Assembly (NCBI RefSeq): GCF_001633105.1
Contig: NZ_LUKZ01000020.1
Coordinates: 27,526-80,101 of the forward strand
DNA: 52,576 nt
From: Acidovorax sp. GW101-3H11
Lineage (GTDB): Bacteria > Pseudomonadota > Gammaproteobacteria > Burkholderiales > Burkholderiaceae_C
Direction of reading: 5' to 3'
The notes under the pieces were generated by a model. That model was not told where the DNA came from and ran no database searches. It saw only the letters and a list, made by a program, of their open reading frames with translations. The translations under genes were made by a program, and so were the position numbers. Every line of letters begins with the position of its first letter. Position 1 is the first letter of the stretch. Shown here one piece after another: positions 1 through 10,229 of the stretch.

Positions 1-498
1 CCCCACCGCCACATCCGCCGCCGTGAACCGGCCCGCGCACAAGTGCTCGCTGCCGCTGTGGATCAATGCCGTTTCTACCGCCCGCAGCCGGGCCAGAAAC
101 CAGCGGCTGTAGTCCTCCACCACCTGCGGCTGCTTGCGCTCTACGGGCTCAAAGCGCCCATAGCGCAGCACCAGCGTCTGCGGAAAGGTCAGCGTGGCAT
201 CGCTCATGTGCAGCCAGTTCAGGTAGGCGCCATACGCCGGGTGCGTGGGCGCCACGTCCAGCCCCGCATCGGGGTGCGTGGCCGCGAGGTACTGGCACAT
301 GGCGGCCGATTCGGTCATGCGGACATCGCCTTGCACCAGCAGGGGCACCGTGCCCAGCGGGTTTTCGTCCAGAAACCACCGGGCCTTGGCGCGCGGCGGG
401 AAGGGGAGCATGTGGAGCTGGTAGGGGAGCTGCAGTTCTTCGAGCATCCACAGGGGTCGGAGGGAGCGGGCGCTGATGCAGTGGTGGAGGTGGAGCAT
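1..498 (-). CDS. Glutathione S-transferase family protein, C-terminus cut by window edge
   Basis: Reading the minus strand from the ATG at 498, the frame stays open to base 1, so the gene runs off the left edge with 166 codons visible. The N-terminus begins MLHLHHCISARSLRPLWMLE and has a thioredoxin-like GST start, with an ENPLGTVPLL segment matching the conserved cis-Pro region and then TESAAMCQYLA, the usual (E/D)S-glutathione-contact motif. The all-helical C-terminal domain follows (FLARLRAVETALIHSG ... FTAADVAVG, the N-capping-box-like segment). Family members conjugate glutathione to electrophiles or act as peroxidases in the cytoplasm. The substrate cannot be read from the sequence. The gene is convergent with nothing and lies just downstream of the HEPN-like gene on the same strand. 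Confidence 0.85.
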   Translation of the reverse strand, partial: MLHLHHCISARSLRPLWMLEELQLPYQLHMLPFPPRAKARWFLDENPLGTVPLLVQGDVRMTESAAMCQYLAATHPDAGLDVAPTHPAYGAYLNWLHMSDATLTFPQTLVLRYGRFEPVERKQPQVVEDYSRWFLARLRAVETALIHSGSEHLCAGRFTAADVAVG

Positions 499-511
499 GG
501 GTGGGGTTGTG

Positions 512-1171
512 TCAAAGTCCGCGCAATTTGTCGGCGATGTCGATGGCGTCGAAAGTAGCGGACATTAAAAACATCAACACAAGAATGTCACCGACCTCAA
601 TGTCAGTACCGAAGATGTTCCGGCCGTTCTGTGCCGGCCCATAGCTAAGACCTTTCCAACTTACTGGCACGGCATTTGGATTCTTGAAGTTGATGCGTGA
701 TCCATGGGCCATAGCGTTTCGCACAACGCGCGCAAACTGCCAGATTGGCGGCCACTTCGCTGCAGCCTCACCAAAGCACCTCTGGATCTCAACGAGATGA
801 TTTTCATAAAACTCCGTGAAGATCGGAAAAATCATCTTGAATACATAGGCGTGGACATTCGGCTCCGACAACGGTGAATCCGGTCTGGGTGTCCACGGCG
901 CCAACGTCAACTTCACATAATTCGCCTCAAGCCCAAGTTTTGCATTCTCGATCGGGCCCACCAAAGGTAGCCGGACTTCGAATGGGCCGTAGGCCTTGCA
1001 CTGGTAAAAAAACCAGTCACCCTGCCCCCACTCTTCAGGGGGTAAAAAACCTTTGGCGAAACACGCGTTCAGTACGAGATACGTTTGTAGCGTGGAGAAG
1101 AGGCGATCCGTGCCTTTTTCTACTAGAAGTTCGGTGTGACCCGGATGGTTTGGTACAGGCGATGATTTCAT
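512..1171 (-). CDS. Hypothetical protein with HEPN-like R-X4-H motif
   Basis: This 219-residue soluble protein is not one I can name. Near residue 155 it has RNAMAHGSRINF, which fits the R-X4-6-H catalytic pattern of HEPN-fold proteins (many are RNases in toxin-antitoxin and abortive-infection systems). The part before it (FYENHLVEIQRCF ... WPPIWQFARVV) looks helical, as expected of that fold. The C-terminus (VGDILVLMFLMSATFDAIDIADKL) is also helical. Base composition is clearly poorer in GC than the neighbours, with many AT-rich codons, which suggests recent acquisition. There is no good ribosome-binding site before the ATG at 1171. No antitoxin or nuclease partner is visible next to it. The HEPN assignment is an inference from one motif. 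Confidence 0.6.
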   Translation of the reverse strand: MKSSPVPNHPGHTELLVEKGTDRLFSTLQTYLVLNACFAKGFLPPEEWGQGDWFFYQCKAYGPFEVRLPLVGPIENAKLGLEANYVKLTLAPWTPRPDSPLSEPNVHAYVFKMIFPIFTEFYENHLVEIQRCFGEAAAKWPPIWQFARVVRNAMAHGSRINFKNPNAVPVSWKGLSYGPAQNGRNIFGTDIEVGDILVLMFLMSATFDAIDIADKLRGL

Positions 1172-1290
1172 GTTCGAGTGACGTTAACGGTGGAATCTGC
1201 TCCTGCCAAGACGTTTCGTGCTGGAGTCTCTGCCGCATTTCTGGTGGCTGAAGTTGGTCTCTGGGGCGCGGTATTTGATAGTTCGTCGTC

Positions 1291-2397
1291 TTATCTTGCT
1301 ACTTTTCGAAACTCCGCAGGCGACTGCCCCGTCCACCCCCGGAACGCCCGGATAAAACTCTTCTCGTTCTCAAACCCCGCCGCCTCGGCCACCTGCTTGA
1401 TCGGCCTTTGCGTGCGGTGCAGCAGCTCCACCGCGCGGGTGCGGCGCACGTCATCCTTCAACCCCTGCAGCGTGGCGCCTTCCTCCTTCAGCTGCCGGTG
1501 CAGCGTGCGCGGCGACACATGCAGCAGCGCGGCCAGGGATTCCGCGCTGTGCTGGGGCAGGGCGTGGGCTGGCTGGCCCGGCAGGGGGGCGGCCAGCTGC
1601 TGGCGCACGCGCTGCACCAGCAGGCGGTCGCGTCGGTAGTGCAGCACCGTGAGAGGCAGGGCGTGTTGCAGCATCTGGCGCAGGGCCTGTTCGTCGCGGC
1701 GCAGGGGCAGGTGCAGGTAGCGGGCGTCGAAGTGGATGGCGGTGCGCGGCGCTTGGAAGGTGACGGGGCCCCGGAACAGCACGGCGTAGGCATCGGCATG
1801 TGGTGGCGCATCGAATGCGAATTCGGCAGCGATGAGGGGAATGCGCGAGTCCACCATCCAGCAGGCCAGGCCATGGGCATTGCGCAGCACCGACACCAGG
1901 CAGAACTCGCGCAGTACGCCCAGGTCGCGCGCCTCGGTGATGCGCAGCGTGGCGGTATCCCCCTCGGTGGTCAGCTGCAGTGCAATGTCGTCCGTCAGCA
2001 GCCCGTGGTGGCGGCACCAGCGGGCCAGGGCGACCTGCAGTGTGGGTGAGCTGATGCTGGCGCGCGCCAGCATGCCGTAGCTGCCCCAGGGCAGGCGGCG
2101 GCTGAACCAGCCCAGGGCCTCATCGTCCAGCTCCTGCATGGCGGCGTCGGAGATCTGCTCCATCTGCCAGGCGGTGATGCGGGCGCTGTCGTCCTGCAGC
2201 AACTGCGGCGCAATCTGTGCCTGGGCCAGGGCGCGTTCGGGGCTCAGGCCGCGCCGTTCGTAGGCCAGGACAATGGCGCGCACAAAGGCTATGGGCGTGG
2301 CGGCGGGGGCTGTGGCGGGCGCGGGCAAGCGGTGTGCGGGTGGGGCGGGCGGTTTCACGCCGCAGAGTGTGCCAGCCATGGCACGATTTGCAACCAT
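1291..2397 (-). CDS. AraC-family transcriptional regulator (arabinose-binding-domain type)
   Basis: This 368-residue cytoplasmic regulator has an N-terminal ligand/dimerisation domain of the type seen in OruR/ArgR-like AraC proteins (segments [13 protein letters not shown] and [14 protein letters not shown]). A C-terminal double helix-turn-helix follows: the first HTH includes [20 protein letters not shown], the second [20 protein letters not shown], ending SPAEFRK. I chose the ATG at 2397, which has GGTGGA a few bases upstream; an in-frame ATG at 2379 has no such site. It is divergent from the acyl-CoA synthetase, so it is the obvious candidate to control that gene and perhaps the liu cluster. 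In other proteobacteria liu genes are controlled by MerR-type LiuR or TetR-type LiuQ, so this would be a different regulator. The inducer is unknown. Confidence 0.9.
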   Translation of the reverse strand: MVANRAMAGTLCGVKPPAPPAHRLPAPATAPAATPIAFVRAIVLAYERRGLSPERALAQAQIAPQLLQDDSARITAWQMEQISDAAMQELDDEALGWFSRRLPWGSYGMLARASISSPTLQVALARWCRHHGLLTDDIALQLTTEGDTATLRITEARDLGVLREFCLVSVLRNAHGLACWMVDSRIPLIAAEFAFDAPPHADAYAVLFRGPVTFQAPRTAIHFDARYLHLPLRRDEQALRQMLQHALPLTVLHYRRDRLLVQRVRQQLAAPLPGQPAHALPQHSAESLAALLHVSPRTLHRQLKEEGATLQGLKDDVRRTRAVELLHRTQRPIKQVAEAAGFENEKSFIRAFRGWTGQSPAEFRKVAR

Positions 2398-2499
2398 TGT
2401 GTCCACCCGCCAGGGGTTCAGGCTTCTATGCTTACGGATCGCCCGCCCGCATCTTCTTGCGGCGTTGGGCCGAATGACAGAGCCGAGGAGACAACACCC

Positions 2500-4236
<1,737 letters not shown>

Positions 4237-4251
4237 GAGAGCAAAGAACGT

Positions 4252-5859
4252 ATGACCATTCTCGACACCCAACTCAATGCCCGCTCGGCGGACTTCCAGA
4301 CCAACGCCGCCGCCATGCGCGCGCTGGTGCAGGATCTGCGCGCCCAGCAGGACAAGATCGCCCAGGGCGGCGGCGAGGCAGCCCGCGCCAAACACACCGC
4401 ACGCGGCAAGCTGCTGCCGCGCGAGCGCGTGGCCAACCTGCTGGACCCCGGCACGCCCTTTCTGGAGCTGGCCCCGCTGGCGGCGCTGAACATGTACAAC
4501 AACGACGCACCCGGCGCGGGCCTGATTGCAGGCATCGGCCGCGTGAGCGGGGTGGACTGCATGATCGTGTGCAACGACGCCACGGTGAAGGGCGGCACCT
4601 ACTACCCCATGACGGTGAAGAAGCATCTGCGCGCCCAAGAGGTGGCCGCGCAGAACCGCCTGCCCTGCATCTACCTGGTGGACTCCGGCGGCGCCAACCT
4701 GCCCAACCAGGACGACGTGTTCCCCGACCGTGACCACTTCGGCCGAATCTTCTTCAACCAGGCCAACATGAGCGCCCAGGGCATCGCGCAGATCGCGGTG
4801 GTCATGGGCAGCTGCACGGCCGGTGGCGCCTATGTGCCCGCCATGAGCGACGAATCCATCATCGTCAAGAACCAGGGCACCATCTTTTTGGGCGGCCCGC
4901 CGCTGGTGAAGGCCGCCACGGGCGAGGTGGTGAGCGCCGAAGACCTGGGCGGTGGCGACGTGCACACGCGCCTGTCGGGCGTGGCCGACCACCTGGCGCA
5001 GAACGACCTGCATGCGCTGCAGCTGGCGCGCACGGCGGTGCACAATTTGAATAAAAACAAGGCCCCTGCGCCTGCTGATCAAGCCCCAATAGCTCCTAAA
5101 TTTGTAGCAGAAGAGCTGTATGGCGTGATCCCGGTGGACACGCGCAAGCCCTTTGATGTGCGCGAGATCATTGCGCGGGTGGTGGACGGCAGCGAGTTCG
5201 ACGAGTTCAAGGCCCGCTTCGGCAGCACCCTGGTGTGCGGCTTTGCGCGCATCGAAGGCATGCCCGTGGGCATCATCGCCAACAACGGCATCCTGTTCAG
5301 TGAGAGCGCACAAAAAGGCGCGCACTTCATCGAGCTGTGCTGCCAGCGCAAGATCCCGCTGGTGTTTTTGCAGAACATCACCGGCTTCATGGTCGGCCGC
5401 AAGTACGAAAACGAAGGCATCGCGCGCCACGGCGCCAAGCTGGTCACGGCCGTGGCCACGGCCAGCGTGCCCAAGTTCACCATCATCATCGGCGGCAGTT
5501 TTGGCGCGGGCAACTACGGCATGTGCGGCCGGGCGTACAGCCCCCGCTTCCTGTGGATGTGGCCCAACGCGCGCATCAGCGTGATGGGCGGCGAGCAGGC
5601 CGCCAGCGTGCTGGCCACCGTCAAGCGCGACGGCATCGAAGCCAAGGGCGGCCAGTGGAGCATGGAGGAAGAAGAAGCCTTCAAGGCCCCCATCCGCCGC
5701 CAGTACGAAGACCAAGGCCATCCCTACTACGCCACCGCGCGCCTGTGGGATGACGGCGTGATCGACCCGGCTGATACCCGCCGCGTGCTGGCGCTGGGCC
5801 TGTCGGCCACGCGCAATGCGCCGATCGAAGACACCAAGTTCGGCATCTTCCGGATGTAG
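4252..5859 (+). CDS. liuB: Methylcrotonyl-CoA carboxylase, carboxyltransferase (beta) subunit
   Basis: The 535-residue biotin-dependent carboxyltransferase moves CO2 from carboxybiotin to 3-methylcrotonyl-CoA in leucine breakdown, working with LiuD (10230-12257). Typical segments are [84 protein letters not shown] and [16 protein letters not shown]. Length and motifs agree with acyl-CoA carboxylase beta chains of the MCC type. Residues about 265-286, in the linker between the two crotonase-like lobes, are encoded by an inverted copy of the dispersed 67-bp repeat. They read as an Ala/Pro/Lys-rich stretch, followed at once by the conserved [12 protein letters not shown]. The linker is variable in the family, so function is probably kept. 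Confidence 0.95.
   Translation: MTILDTQLNARSADFQTNAAAMRALVQDLRAQQDKIAQGGGEAARAKHTARGKLLPRERVANLLDPGTPFLELAPLAALNMYNNDAPGAGLIAGIGRVSGVDCMIVCNDATVKGGTYYPMTVKKHLRAQEVAAQNRLPCIYLVDSGGANLPNQDDVFPDRDHFGRIFFNQANMSAQGIAQIAVVMGSCTAGGAYVPAMSDESIIVKNQGTIFLGGPPLVKAATGEVVSAEDLGGGDVHTRLSGVADHLAQNDLHALQLARTAVHNLNKNKAPAPADQAPIAPKFVAEELYGVIPVDTRKPFDVREIIARVVDGSEFDEFKARFGSTLVCGFARIEGMPVGIIANNGILFSESAQKGAHFIELCCQRKIPLVFLQNITGFMVGRKYENEGIARHGAKLVTAVATASVPKFTIIIGGSFGAGNYGMCGRAYSPRFLWMWPNARISVMGGEQAASVLATVKRDGIEAKGGQWSMEEEEAFKAPIRRQYEDQGHPYYATARLWDDGVIDPADTRRVLALGLSATRNAPIEDTKFGIFRM
5043..5109 (-). repeat. Dispersed 66-68 bp repeat, copy 1 (inside liuB)
   Basis: Read on the minus strand it starts TGCTACAAATTTAGGAGCTA and continues with GGGCTTGAT, GCGCAGGGGCC and TTTTTATTCAAATTG. 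It shares the order of blocks with copies at 14724, 23767, 27931, 38039, 43520 and 52466: TGCTAY, eight bases, RGCTRY, then RRGC(A/T)T, a G/C-rich (G)CGCG.. block, GGC(C), a T-rich run and TCAAAATG. This copy lies in frame in the reverse sense of liuB and contributes about 22 codons. Confidence 0.8.
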
Positions 5860-5884
5860 TCGTCGCTATCCAGGAGTGCCTGCC

Positions 5885-6772
5885 ATGCGCCGCCAAACCT
5901 CGTTGTGTTGCCTCATCGCCAGCCTGTTGCTGGCCATGCCTGGCGCTGCGTCGGCGCGCCTGCTGGAGGAGCAGATCGATGTGCCCGTGCGCGTGCGTGA
6001 CGCCTGGGGCAAGGAGGCGGCGCAGAACATTCGCGTGACGGTGTTCTCTGACGATGCCAACCCGCGCCCGGCGCCCATCGCCATCCTCAACCACGGCCGG
6101 GCCACCAGCGCAGAAGCGCGTGCGCGTCTGGGGCGTGCGCGTTTTGTCGATGCGTCGCGCTATTTTGTGCAGCGTGGCTTTGTGGTTGCTGTGCCCACAC
6201 GCGTGGGCTATGGGGTGTCTGGCGGGCCCGATGTGGAAGACACGGGGGCCTGCAACAGCCGCAACTTCGCGCCGGGTTTTGCAGCCGCTGCAGACCAGTC
6301 GCTGGCAGTGTTGGCTGCAGTACGCCAGCGCCCGGACGTAGCGCCCGACAGCGTGCTGGCCGTAGGGCAGTCGTTTGGCGGGGCCTCCACCGTGGCGCTC
6401 GCGGCGATGAACCCGTCGGGTCTGGGCGCGGCCATCAACTTCGCGGGTGGCTCCGGGGGCGACCCGGTGGGGCGGCCACAAAATCCCTGTTCTTCCGCGC
6501 GCCTGGAGAAGGTCTACCGGGACTACGGGGTGCAGGCTCGCGTGCCGATGCTCTGGATCTATGCCGAGAACGACCAGTTCTTCGGTGGCAAGTTGCCGCG
6601 CGAGTGGCATGCGGCCTTTGTGCAGGCGGGGGGCACCGCGAAATTCGTGCAGGTGCCGCCCCATGGGGACGATGGCCACCTTCTGTTCAACCAGTTTCCC
6701 CAGGTGTGGCAGCCGCTGGTGTCGGAGTTTCTCGACAGCCATGGCTTTGCGCCACCGGGTGGCCGAAAGTAG
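5885..6772 (+). CDS. Secreted alpha/beta hydrolase
   Basis: The 295-residue protein has a cleavable signal peptide (MRRQTSLCCLIASLLLAMPG, then AASA) and an alpha/beta-hydrolase fold. The nucleophile elbow is VGQSFGGAS, near residue 163. The likely acid is in WIYAENDQFF and the catalytic histidine in PPHGDDGHLL near the C-terminus. The start at 5885 is set by AGGAG at 5871 and by the signal peptide; the upstream in-frame extension would overlap liuB. It starts 25 bases after liuB and is followed by a second hydrolase of the same general class. The substrate is unknown; a periplasmic esterase or dienelactone-hydrolase-like role is possible. Why it sits inside a leucine cluster is unclear. Confidence 0.8.
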   Translation: MRRQTSLCCLIASLLLAMPGAASARLLEEQIDVPVRVRDAWGKEAAQNIRVTVFSDDANPRPAPIAILNHGRATSAEARARLGRARFVDASRYFVQRGFVVAVPTRVGYGVSGGPDVEDTGACNSRNFAPGFAAAADQSLAVLAAVRQRPDVAPDSVLAVGQSFGGASTVALAAMNPSGLGAAINFAGGSGGDPVGRPQNPCSSARLEKVYRDYGVQARVPMLWIYAENDQFFGGKLPREWHAAFVQAGGTAKFVQVPPHGDDGHLLFNQFPQVWQPLVSEFLDSHGFAPPGGRK

Positions 6773-6787
6773 CAGGAGCGCTTGAGC

Positions 6788-7663
6788 ATGGGTCTTGTCT
6801 CTCGCTTTTTGCTGTGCATGGCCACCGCATTCACGGCGGTCACCGTGCATGCCGCGCCAGCGCTGCAGCGTGTGGACCTGCCGCCGCTGCCCTCCGGCGT
6901 GGTGCTGCACGCGCACTGGCTGCCCGCCGAGGGTGCGGAGCGTCGCCCGGCGGTGCTTGCGCTGCATGGCTGTGGCGGGCTGTACACCAAGGGGGGTGGT
7001 CTGGCCGTGCGTTACCGTGAGACGGCCGAGCGCCTGCACGCCGCAGGCTATGCCGTGCTGATGCCCGACAGCTTTGGTTCGCGCGGCCTGCGTGACATCT
7101 GCCAAACCCGCTACCGCGATCGCAGCGTGGACGTGGCCCAGCGTGTGCAGGACGCGCGCGCTGCGCTGGCCTGGCTGGCGGCCCAGCCGCAGGTGGATGC
7201 GCGGCACATCGGCGTGCTGGGGTGGTCCAACGGGGCGACCACCACCCTGAATCTGCTGGAGCAACGCCGCACCCGCCCCGAGCCGGGCGAGCCCGCCATC
7301 GCCGGTGCGGCCGTTTTCTACCCCGGCTGTGGCCCGCTGGCCAAGCGCCAGGCGGTGCTGGAGGCAGCCCCGCTGCTGATGCTGCTGGGCGCCCTGGACG
7401 ATTGGACACCGGCCCAGCCCTGCGTGGACTTTGCACGCAGCCTGCAGGCGCGCAGCGGTGGCGGCGACATCACGGTGCAGGTGTACGACAACAGCTACCA
7501 CGGCTTTGACGGCACCGCCCCGGTGCGCCTGCGCGCGGATGTGCCCAACGGGACCTCCCCGGAGGGCGTGCACCAGGGGGGCAACCCTGAAGCGCGTGCC
7601 AAGTCACTGGCTGCGCTCGATGCTTTCTGGAGCCGGGTGCTGGCCACCCGCGCTGCGCCATGA
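6788..7663 (+). CDS. Dienelactone-hydrolase-family protein, exported
   Basis: The 291-residue protein has an N-terminal signal peptide (MGLVSRFLLCMATAFTAVTV, then HAAPA) and a dienelactone hydrolase-like domain. The oxyanion segment is LALHGCGGLYTKGGG. The nucleophile is in VLGWSNGATT near residue 150, the acid in LGALDDWTPAQPC, and the histidine in YDNSYHGFDG. A TTG lies six bases before the ATG, but AGGAG at 6774 is correctly spaced only for the ATG at 6788. It is co-directional with the preceding hydrolase, 15 bases after its stop, and overlaps the next gene by four bases. The natural substrate cannot be read from the sequence. Confidence 0.82.
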   Translation: MGLVSRFLLCMATAFTAVTVHAAPALQRVDLPPLPSGVVLHAHWLPAEGAERRPAVLALHGCGGLYTKGGGLAVRYRETAERLHAAGYAVLMPDSFGSRGLRDICQTRYRDRSVDVAQRVQDARAALAWLAAQPQVDARHIGVLGWSNGATTTLNLLEQRRTRPEPGEPAIAGAAVFYPGCGPLAKRQAVLEAAPLLMLLGALDDWTPAQPCVDFARSLQARSGGGDITVQVYDNSYHGFDGTAPVRLRADVPNGTSPEGVHQGGNPEARAKSLAALDAFWSRVLATRAAP

Positions 7664-8175
7664 GTACAGGCTGGACCGCGCACTTCGACTTGCTCGCACG
7701 CTACAACGTGTGGGCCACGGCGCGCCTGCTGGGCGCTGTGCGGGCGCTGCCGGAAGATGACTACCGGCGCGATGTGGGCCTGTTCTTCCACAGCATCCAC
7801 CGCACGCTCAACCACCTGCTGGTGGGCGAGCATCTGCTGTGGTTTGTTCGGTTTGCCGAAGGCCGTTCGCCCACCGTAGCGCTGGATGCCGAGGTGGAAC
7901 CCGACCGCGCGCAGCTGGACGCCCGCCTGCGCGAGGGTGCAGCCCGCTGGGCACCGCTGATCGCATCGTTTTCGCCCGACCGGTGGGACGGAACGCTCGA
8001 CTACACCACCATGCGCGGCACGGCCGCATCGCTGCCGTTTGCAGCCACGCTGGCCCATGTGTTCAACCACGGCACACACCACCGGGGCCAGATCACGGCG
8101 GCCTTGACCGCCCTGGGCCACCCCAGCCCCGAGCTGGACCTTGTCTACTTTTTGCAAAACCCGTCCCAGCCATGA
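7660..8175 (+). CDS. DinB-family protein
   Basis: The 171-residue protein has the four-helix DinB/YfiT fold. The metal-binding histidines expected for the family are visible: one in LNHLLVGEH near residue 49 and two in FNHGTHHRGQ near residues 129-134. Family members are metal-binding, and some act as thiol-dependent S-transferases or are damage-inducible; the reaction here is unknown. It overlaps the upstream hydrolase (ATGA) and the downstream liuC (ATGA), so the three are translationally coupled within the cluster. No membrane or signal sequence is present. Confidence 0.88.
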   Translation: MSTGWTAHFDLLARYNVWATARLLGAVRALPEDDYRRDVGLFFHSIHRTLNHLLVGEHLLWFVRFAEGRSPTVALDAEVEPDRAQLDARLREGAARWAPLIASFSPDRWDGTLDYTTMRGTAASLPFAATLAHVFNHGTHHRGQITAALTALGHPSPELDLVYFLQNPSQP

Positions 8176-8957
8176 GCAGCCAGAACCTCTCCATCACCCA
8201 ATCCGGCGCCGTGGCGCGCATCACGCTCACCCAGCCCGAGGTGCGCAATGCGTTCAGCGACGAAGTCATTGCCGAGATCACCGCTGCCTTCACCGACGTG
8301 GGCAGCCGCCCCGATGTGCGCGCCGTGGTACTTGCCGCCGAGGGCCCCGCGTTCTGCGCGGGCGCCAACCTCAACTGGATGCGCCGCATGGCCGACTACA
8401 CCCGCGAAGAGAACATCGCCGACGCGGGCAAGCTGGCCGAGATGCTGCGCGTGATCTACGAATGCCCCAAGCCCACGGTGGCGCGCGTGCAGGGCGATGT
8501 GTACGCAGGCGGCATGGGCCTGGTGGCCGCGTGCGACATGGCGGTGGCGGTGGACACCGCAGGCTTTTGCCTCAGCGAGGTGAAGCTGGGGCTCATCCCC
8601 GCCACCATCAGCCCCTATGTGATCCGTGCCATGGGCGCGCGGGCCGCGCACCGCTACTTCCTCACGGCCGAGCGCTTTGACGCGGCTGAGGCGCTGCGCA
8701 TCGGTTTTGTGCACACCGTGGTGGCGGCTGACCAGCTCGATGCCAAGGTAGACGAGCTGCTCAAGGCGCTCACCAGTGCCAGCCCCAACGCCGTGCGCGC
8801 CTGCAAGAAGCTGGTGCTTCAAGTCGCCGAGCGCGAAATCAACGCGGGCCTGATCGCCGCCACCGTGCAGGGCATTGCCGACATCCGCGCCAGCGACGAA
8901 GGCAAGGAAGGCGTGCAGTCCTTCCTGAACAAACGCAAGCCCAACTGGCTGGGCTGA
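8172..8957 (+). CDS. liuC: Enoyl-CoA hydratase/isomerase, methylglutaconyl-CoA hydratase
   Basis: The 261-residue crotonase-family enzyme probably hydrates 3-methylglutaconyl-CoA to HMG-CoA between the LiuBD and LiuE steps. Seen in the sequence: the first oxyanion segment AEGPAFCAGANLNWM near residue 57, the second oxyanion segment GDVYAGGMGLVAACDMAV near residue 110, then CLSEVKLGLIPATISPYV with the catalytic Glu typical of hydratases. The C-terminus RASDEGKEGVQSFLNKRKP is the usual crotonase tail. The start ATG overlaps the DinB stop. Specificity comes from context, since crotonases are hard to separate by motif. Confidence 0.88.
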   Translation: MSSQNLSITQSGAVARITLTQPEVRNAFSDEVIAEITAAFTDVGSRPDVRAVVLAAEGPAFCAGANLNWMRRMADYTREENIADAGKLAEMLRVIYECPKPTVARVQGDVYAGGMGLVAACDMAVAVDTAGFCLSEVKLGLIPATISPYVIRAMGARAAHRYFLTAERFDAAEALRIGFVHTVVAADQLDAKVDELLKALTSASPNAVRACKKLVLQVAEREINAGLIAATVQGIADIRASDEGKEGVQSFLNKRKPNWLG

Positions 8958-8977
8958 TCGATCGGTACCTACAGGCC

Positions 8978-9703
8978 ATGGACACCCTCTGGTTCAACAT
9001 CGTGCAGTGGCTCCACACGCTGGGGCTGCATATGGATGGCGGCACCGCGCGCGCCGTGGGCGATGCTGCGGCCACGGCGACCGCCAAGCTCGACATGCCC
9101 AGCCTGATGGCCCTGGCCGCCGCATTGGGCTGGGCCAGCGGGTTCCGGCTGTACGCCGTGGTGTTCCTGGTGGGGATGATGGGCGTGCTGGGCTGGATGC
9201 CGCTGCCCCCGGGCCTGGCCGTGTTGCAGCACCCGCTGGTGCTGCTGGTCAGCGGCTTCATGCTGCTGGTGGAGTTTTTTGCCGACAAGGTGCCGTGGGT
9301 GGACAGCGCCTGGGACGCCATCCACGCCTTCATCCGTGTGCCTGCAGGCGCGGCCCTGGCCTTTGGCGTGTTTGGTGCCGACAACGCCACCCTGGCCGTG
9401 CTGGCGGGGCTGCTGGGCGGCTCGCTCTCGGCCACCGCGCTGGCCACCAAGATGACCACGCGGGCGGCGGTGAACACCTCGCCCGAGCCGTTTTCCAACT
9501 GGGGGCTGTCGTTCTTTGAAGACGGCCTGGTGGTGGCCGTGGTGTGGCTGGCCACGCAGTACCCCGTGGCGTTTGGTGTGGCGCTGGTGGTGATGGTGGC
9601 CGTGTCGGTGCTGCTGCTGGTGGTGCTGTTCAAGTTTCTGCGCGCGGTGGTGCGCAAGCTCACGGGCTCGTCAGGCGCCCGAGTGCCAGGGGCAACGCCG
9701 TGA
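8978..9703 (+). CDS. DUF4126 integral membrane protein
   Basis: The 241-residue protein has about five or six hydrophobic segments (for example LYAVVFLVGMMGVLGWM, VLLLVSGFMLLVEFF and VALVVMVAVSVLLLVVLF). It matches DUF4126 in the pattern GWASGFRLYAVVF near residue 48, FADKVPWVDSAWDAIH near 105, and the central small-residue repeat LAGLLGGSLSATALATKM. No biochemical role is known for the family. It follows liuC by 20 bases on the same strand. It may be unrelated to leucine degradation; small co-transcribed membrane proteins are common passengers in such clusters. Confidence 0.85.
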   Translation: MDTLWFNIVQWLHTLGLHMDGGTARAVGDAAATATAKLDMPSLMALAAALGWASGFRLYAVVFLVGMMGVLGWMPLPPGLAVLQHPLVLLVSGFMLLVEFFADKVPWVDSAWDAIHAFIRVPAGAALAFGVFGADNATLAVLAGLLGGSLSATALATKMTTRAAVNTSPEPFSNWGLSFFEDGLVVAVVWLATQYPVAFGVALVVMVAVSVLLLVVLFKFLRAVVRKLTGSSGARVPGATP

Positions 9704-9725
9704 TGTTGTCCGCAGAAGGGGCCAC

Positions 9726-10217
9726 ATGATTCCTCAGTACCAGTTGCGGGACGACGGCTTGTATGAAGCTGCTTGGCCGGTGTGGCTGTCGTCGCTTCCG
9801 ATGCTGCTTTTTAGTGCTGGCGGTGTTTATCGCCACTGGAATGAGGCCCCATTCCGTTACGGTTGGCTCACCGTATTGCTCGTGGTCCTGTTTCTGGTCT
9901 GGCGTCGGGGCTTGCGCTCGAGGCCGGTGTTTTGTTTCACCCGCGACAAGCTGAGGGTGGCCCCAAATTTCTGGCGCGAAGCCGTTGTGTTGGAGCTGGG
10001 GCAGGTCCGTGAGTTGTCAGTGCGCGGAAGCAATGGCCAGCGCGAGTTGTGGCGCACCGATCTGCGGGGTGCGGAGCTGCGCTTGGACCAGTCGTGGTGG
10101 TCACAGGATCTTGTCGCCCAGATCGAACGCTTCTTGATGTCGGAAAAAGGGCGGATCCCCGTCCCGATTCAGATCCACGAGCCGTCGAGTCCCTATTTAA
10201 ATCAGTCCAGCAGGTAG
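9726..10217 (+). CDS. Small membrane-anchored hypothetical protein
   Basis: This 163-residue protein is not recognised. Two adjacent hydrophobic segments (about residues 18-34 and 44-60, the second ending in VVLFLVWRRGLRSR) form a hairpin in the membrane, followed by a soluble domain of roughly 100 residues with VLELGQVRELSVRGSNG. That arrangement resembles YcxB/PH-like small membrane proteins, but I see no diagnostic motif. AAGGGG lies just upstream of the ATG. GC content is somewhat lower than that of the flanking liu genes, and the gene sits 12 bases before liuD, so it splits the carboxylase operon. Confidence 0.7.
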   Translation: MIPQYQLRDDGLYEAAWPVWLSSLPMLLFSAGGVYRHWNEAPFRYGWLTVLLVVLFLVWRRGLRSRPVFCFTRDKLRVAPNFWREAVVLELGQVRELSVRGSNGQRELWRTDLRGAELRLDQSWWSQDLVAQIERFLMSEKGRIPVPIQIHEPSSPYLNQSSR

Positions 10218-10229
10218 AGCGAGGAAGCC

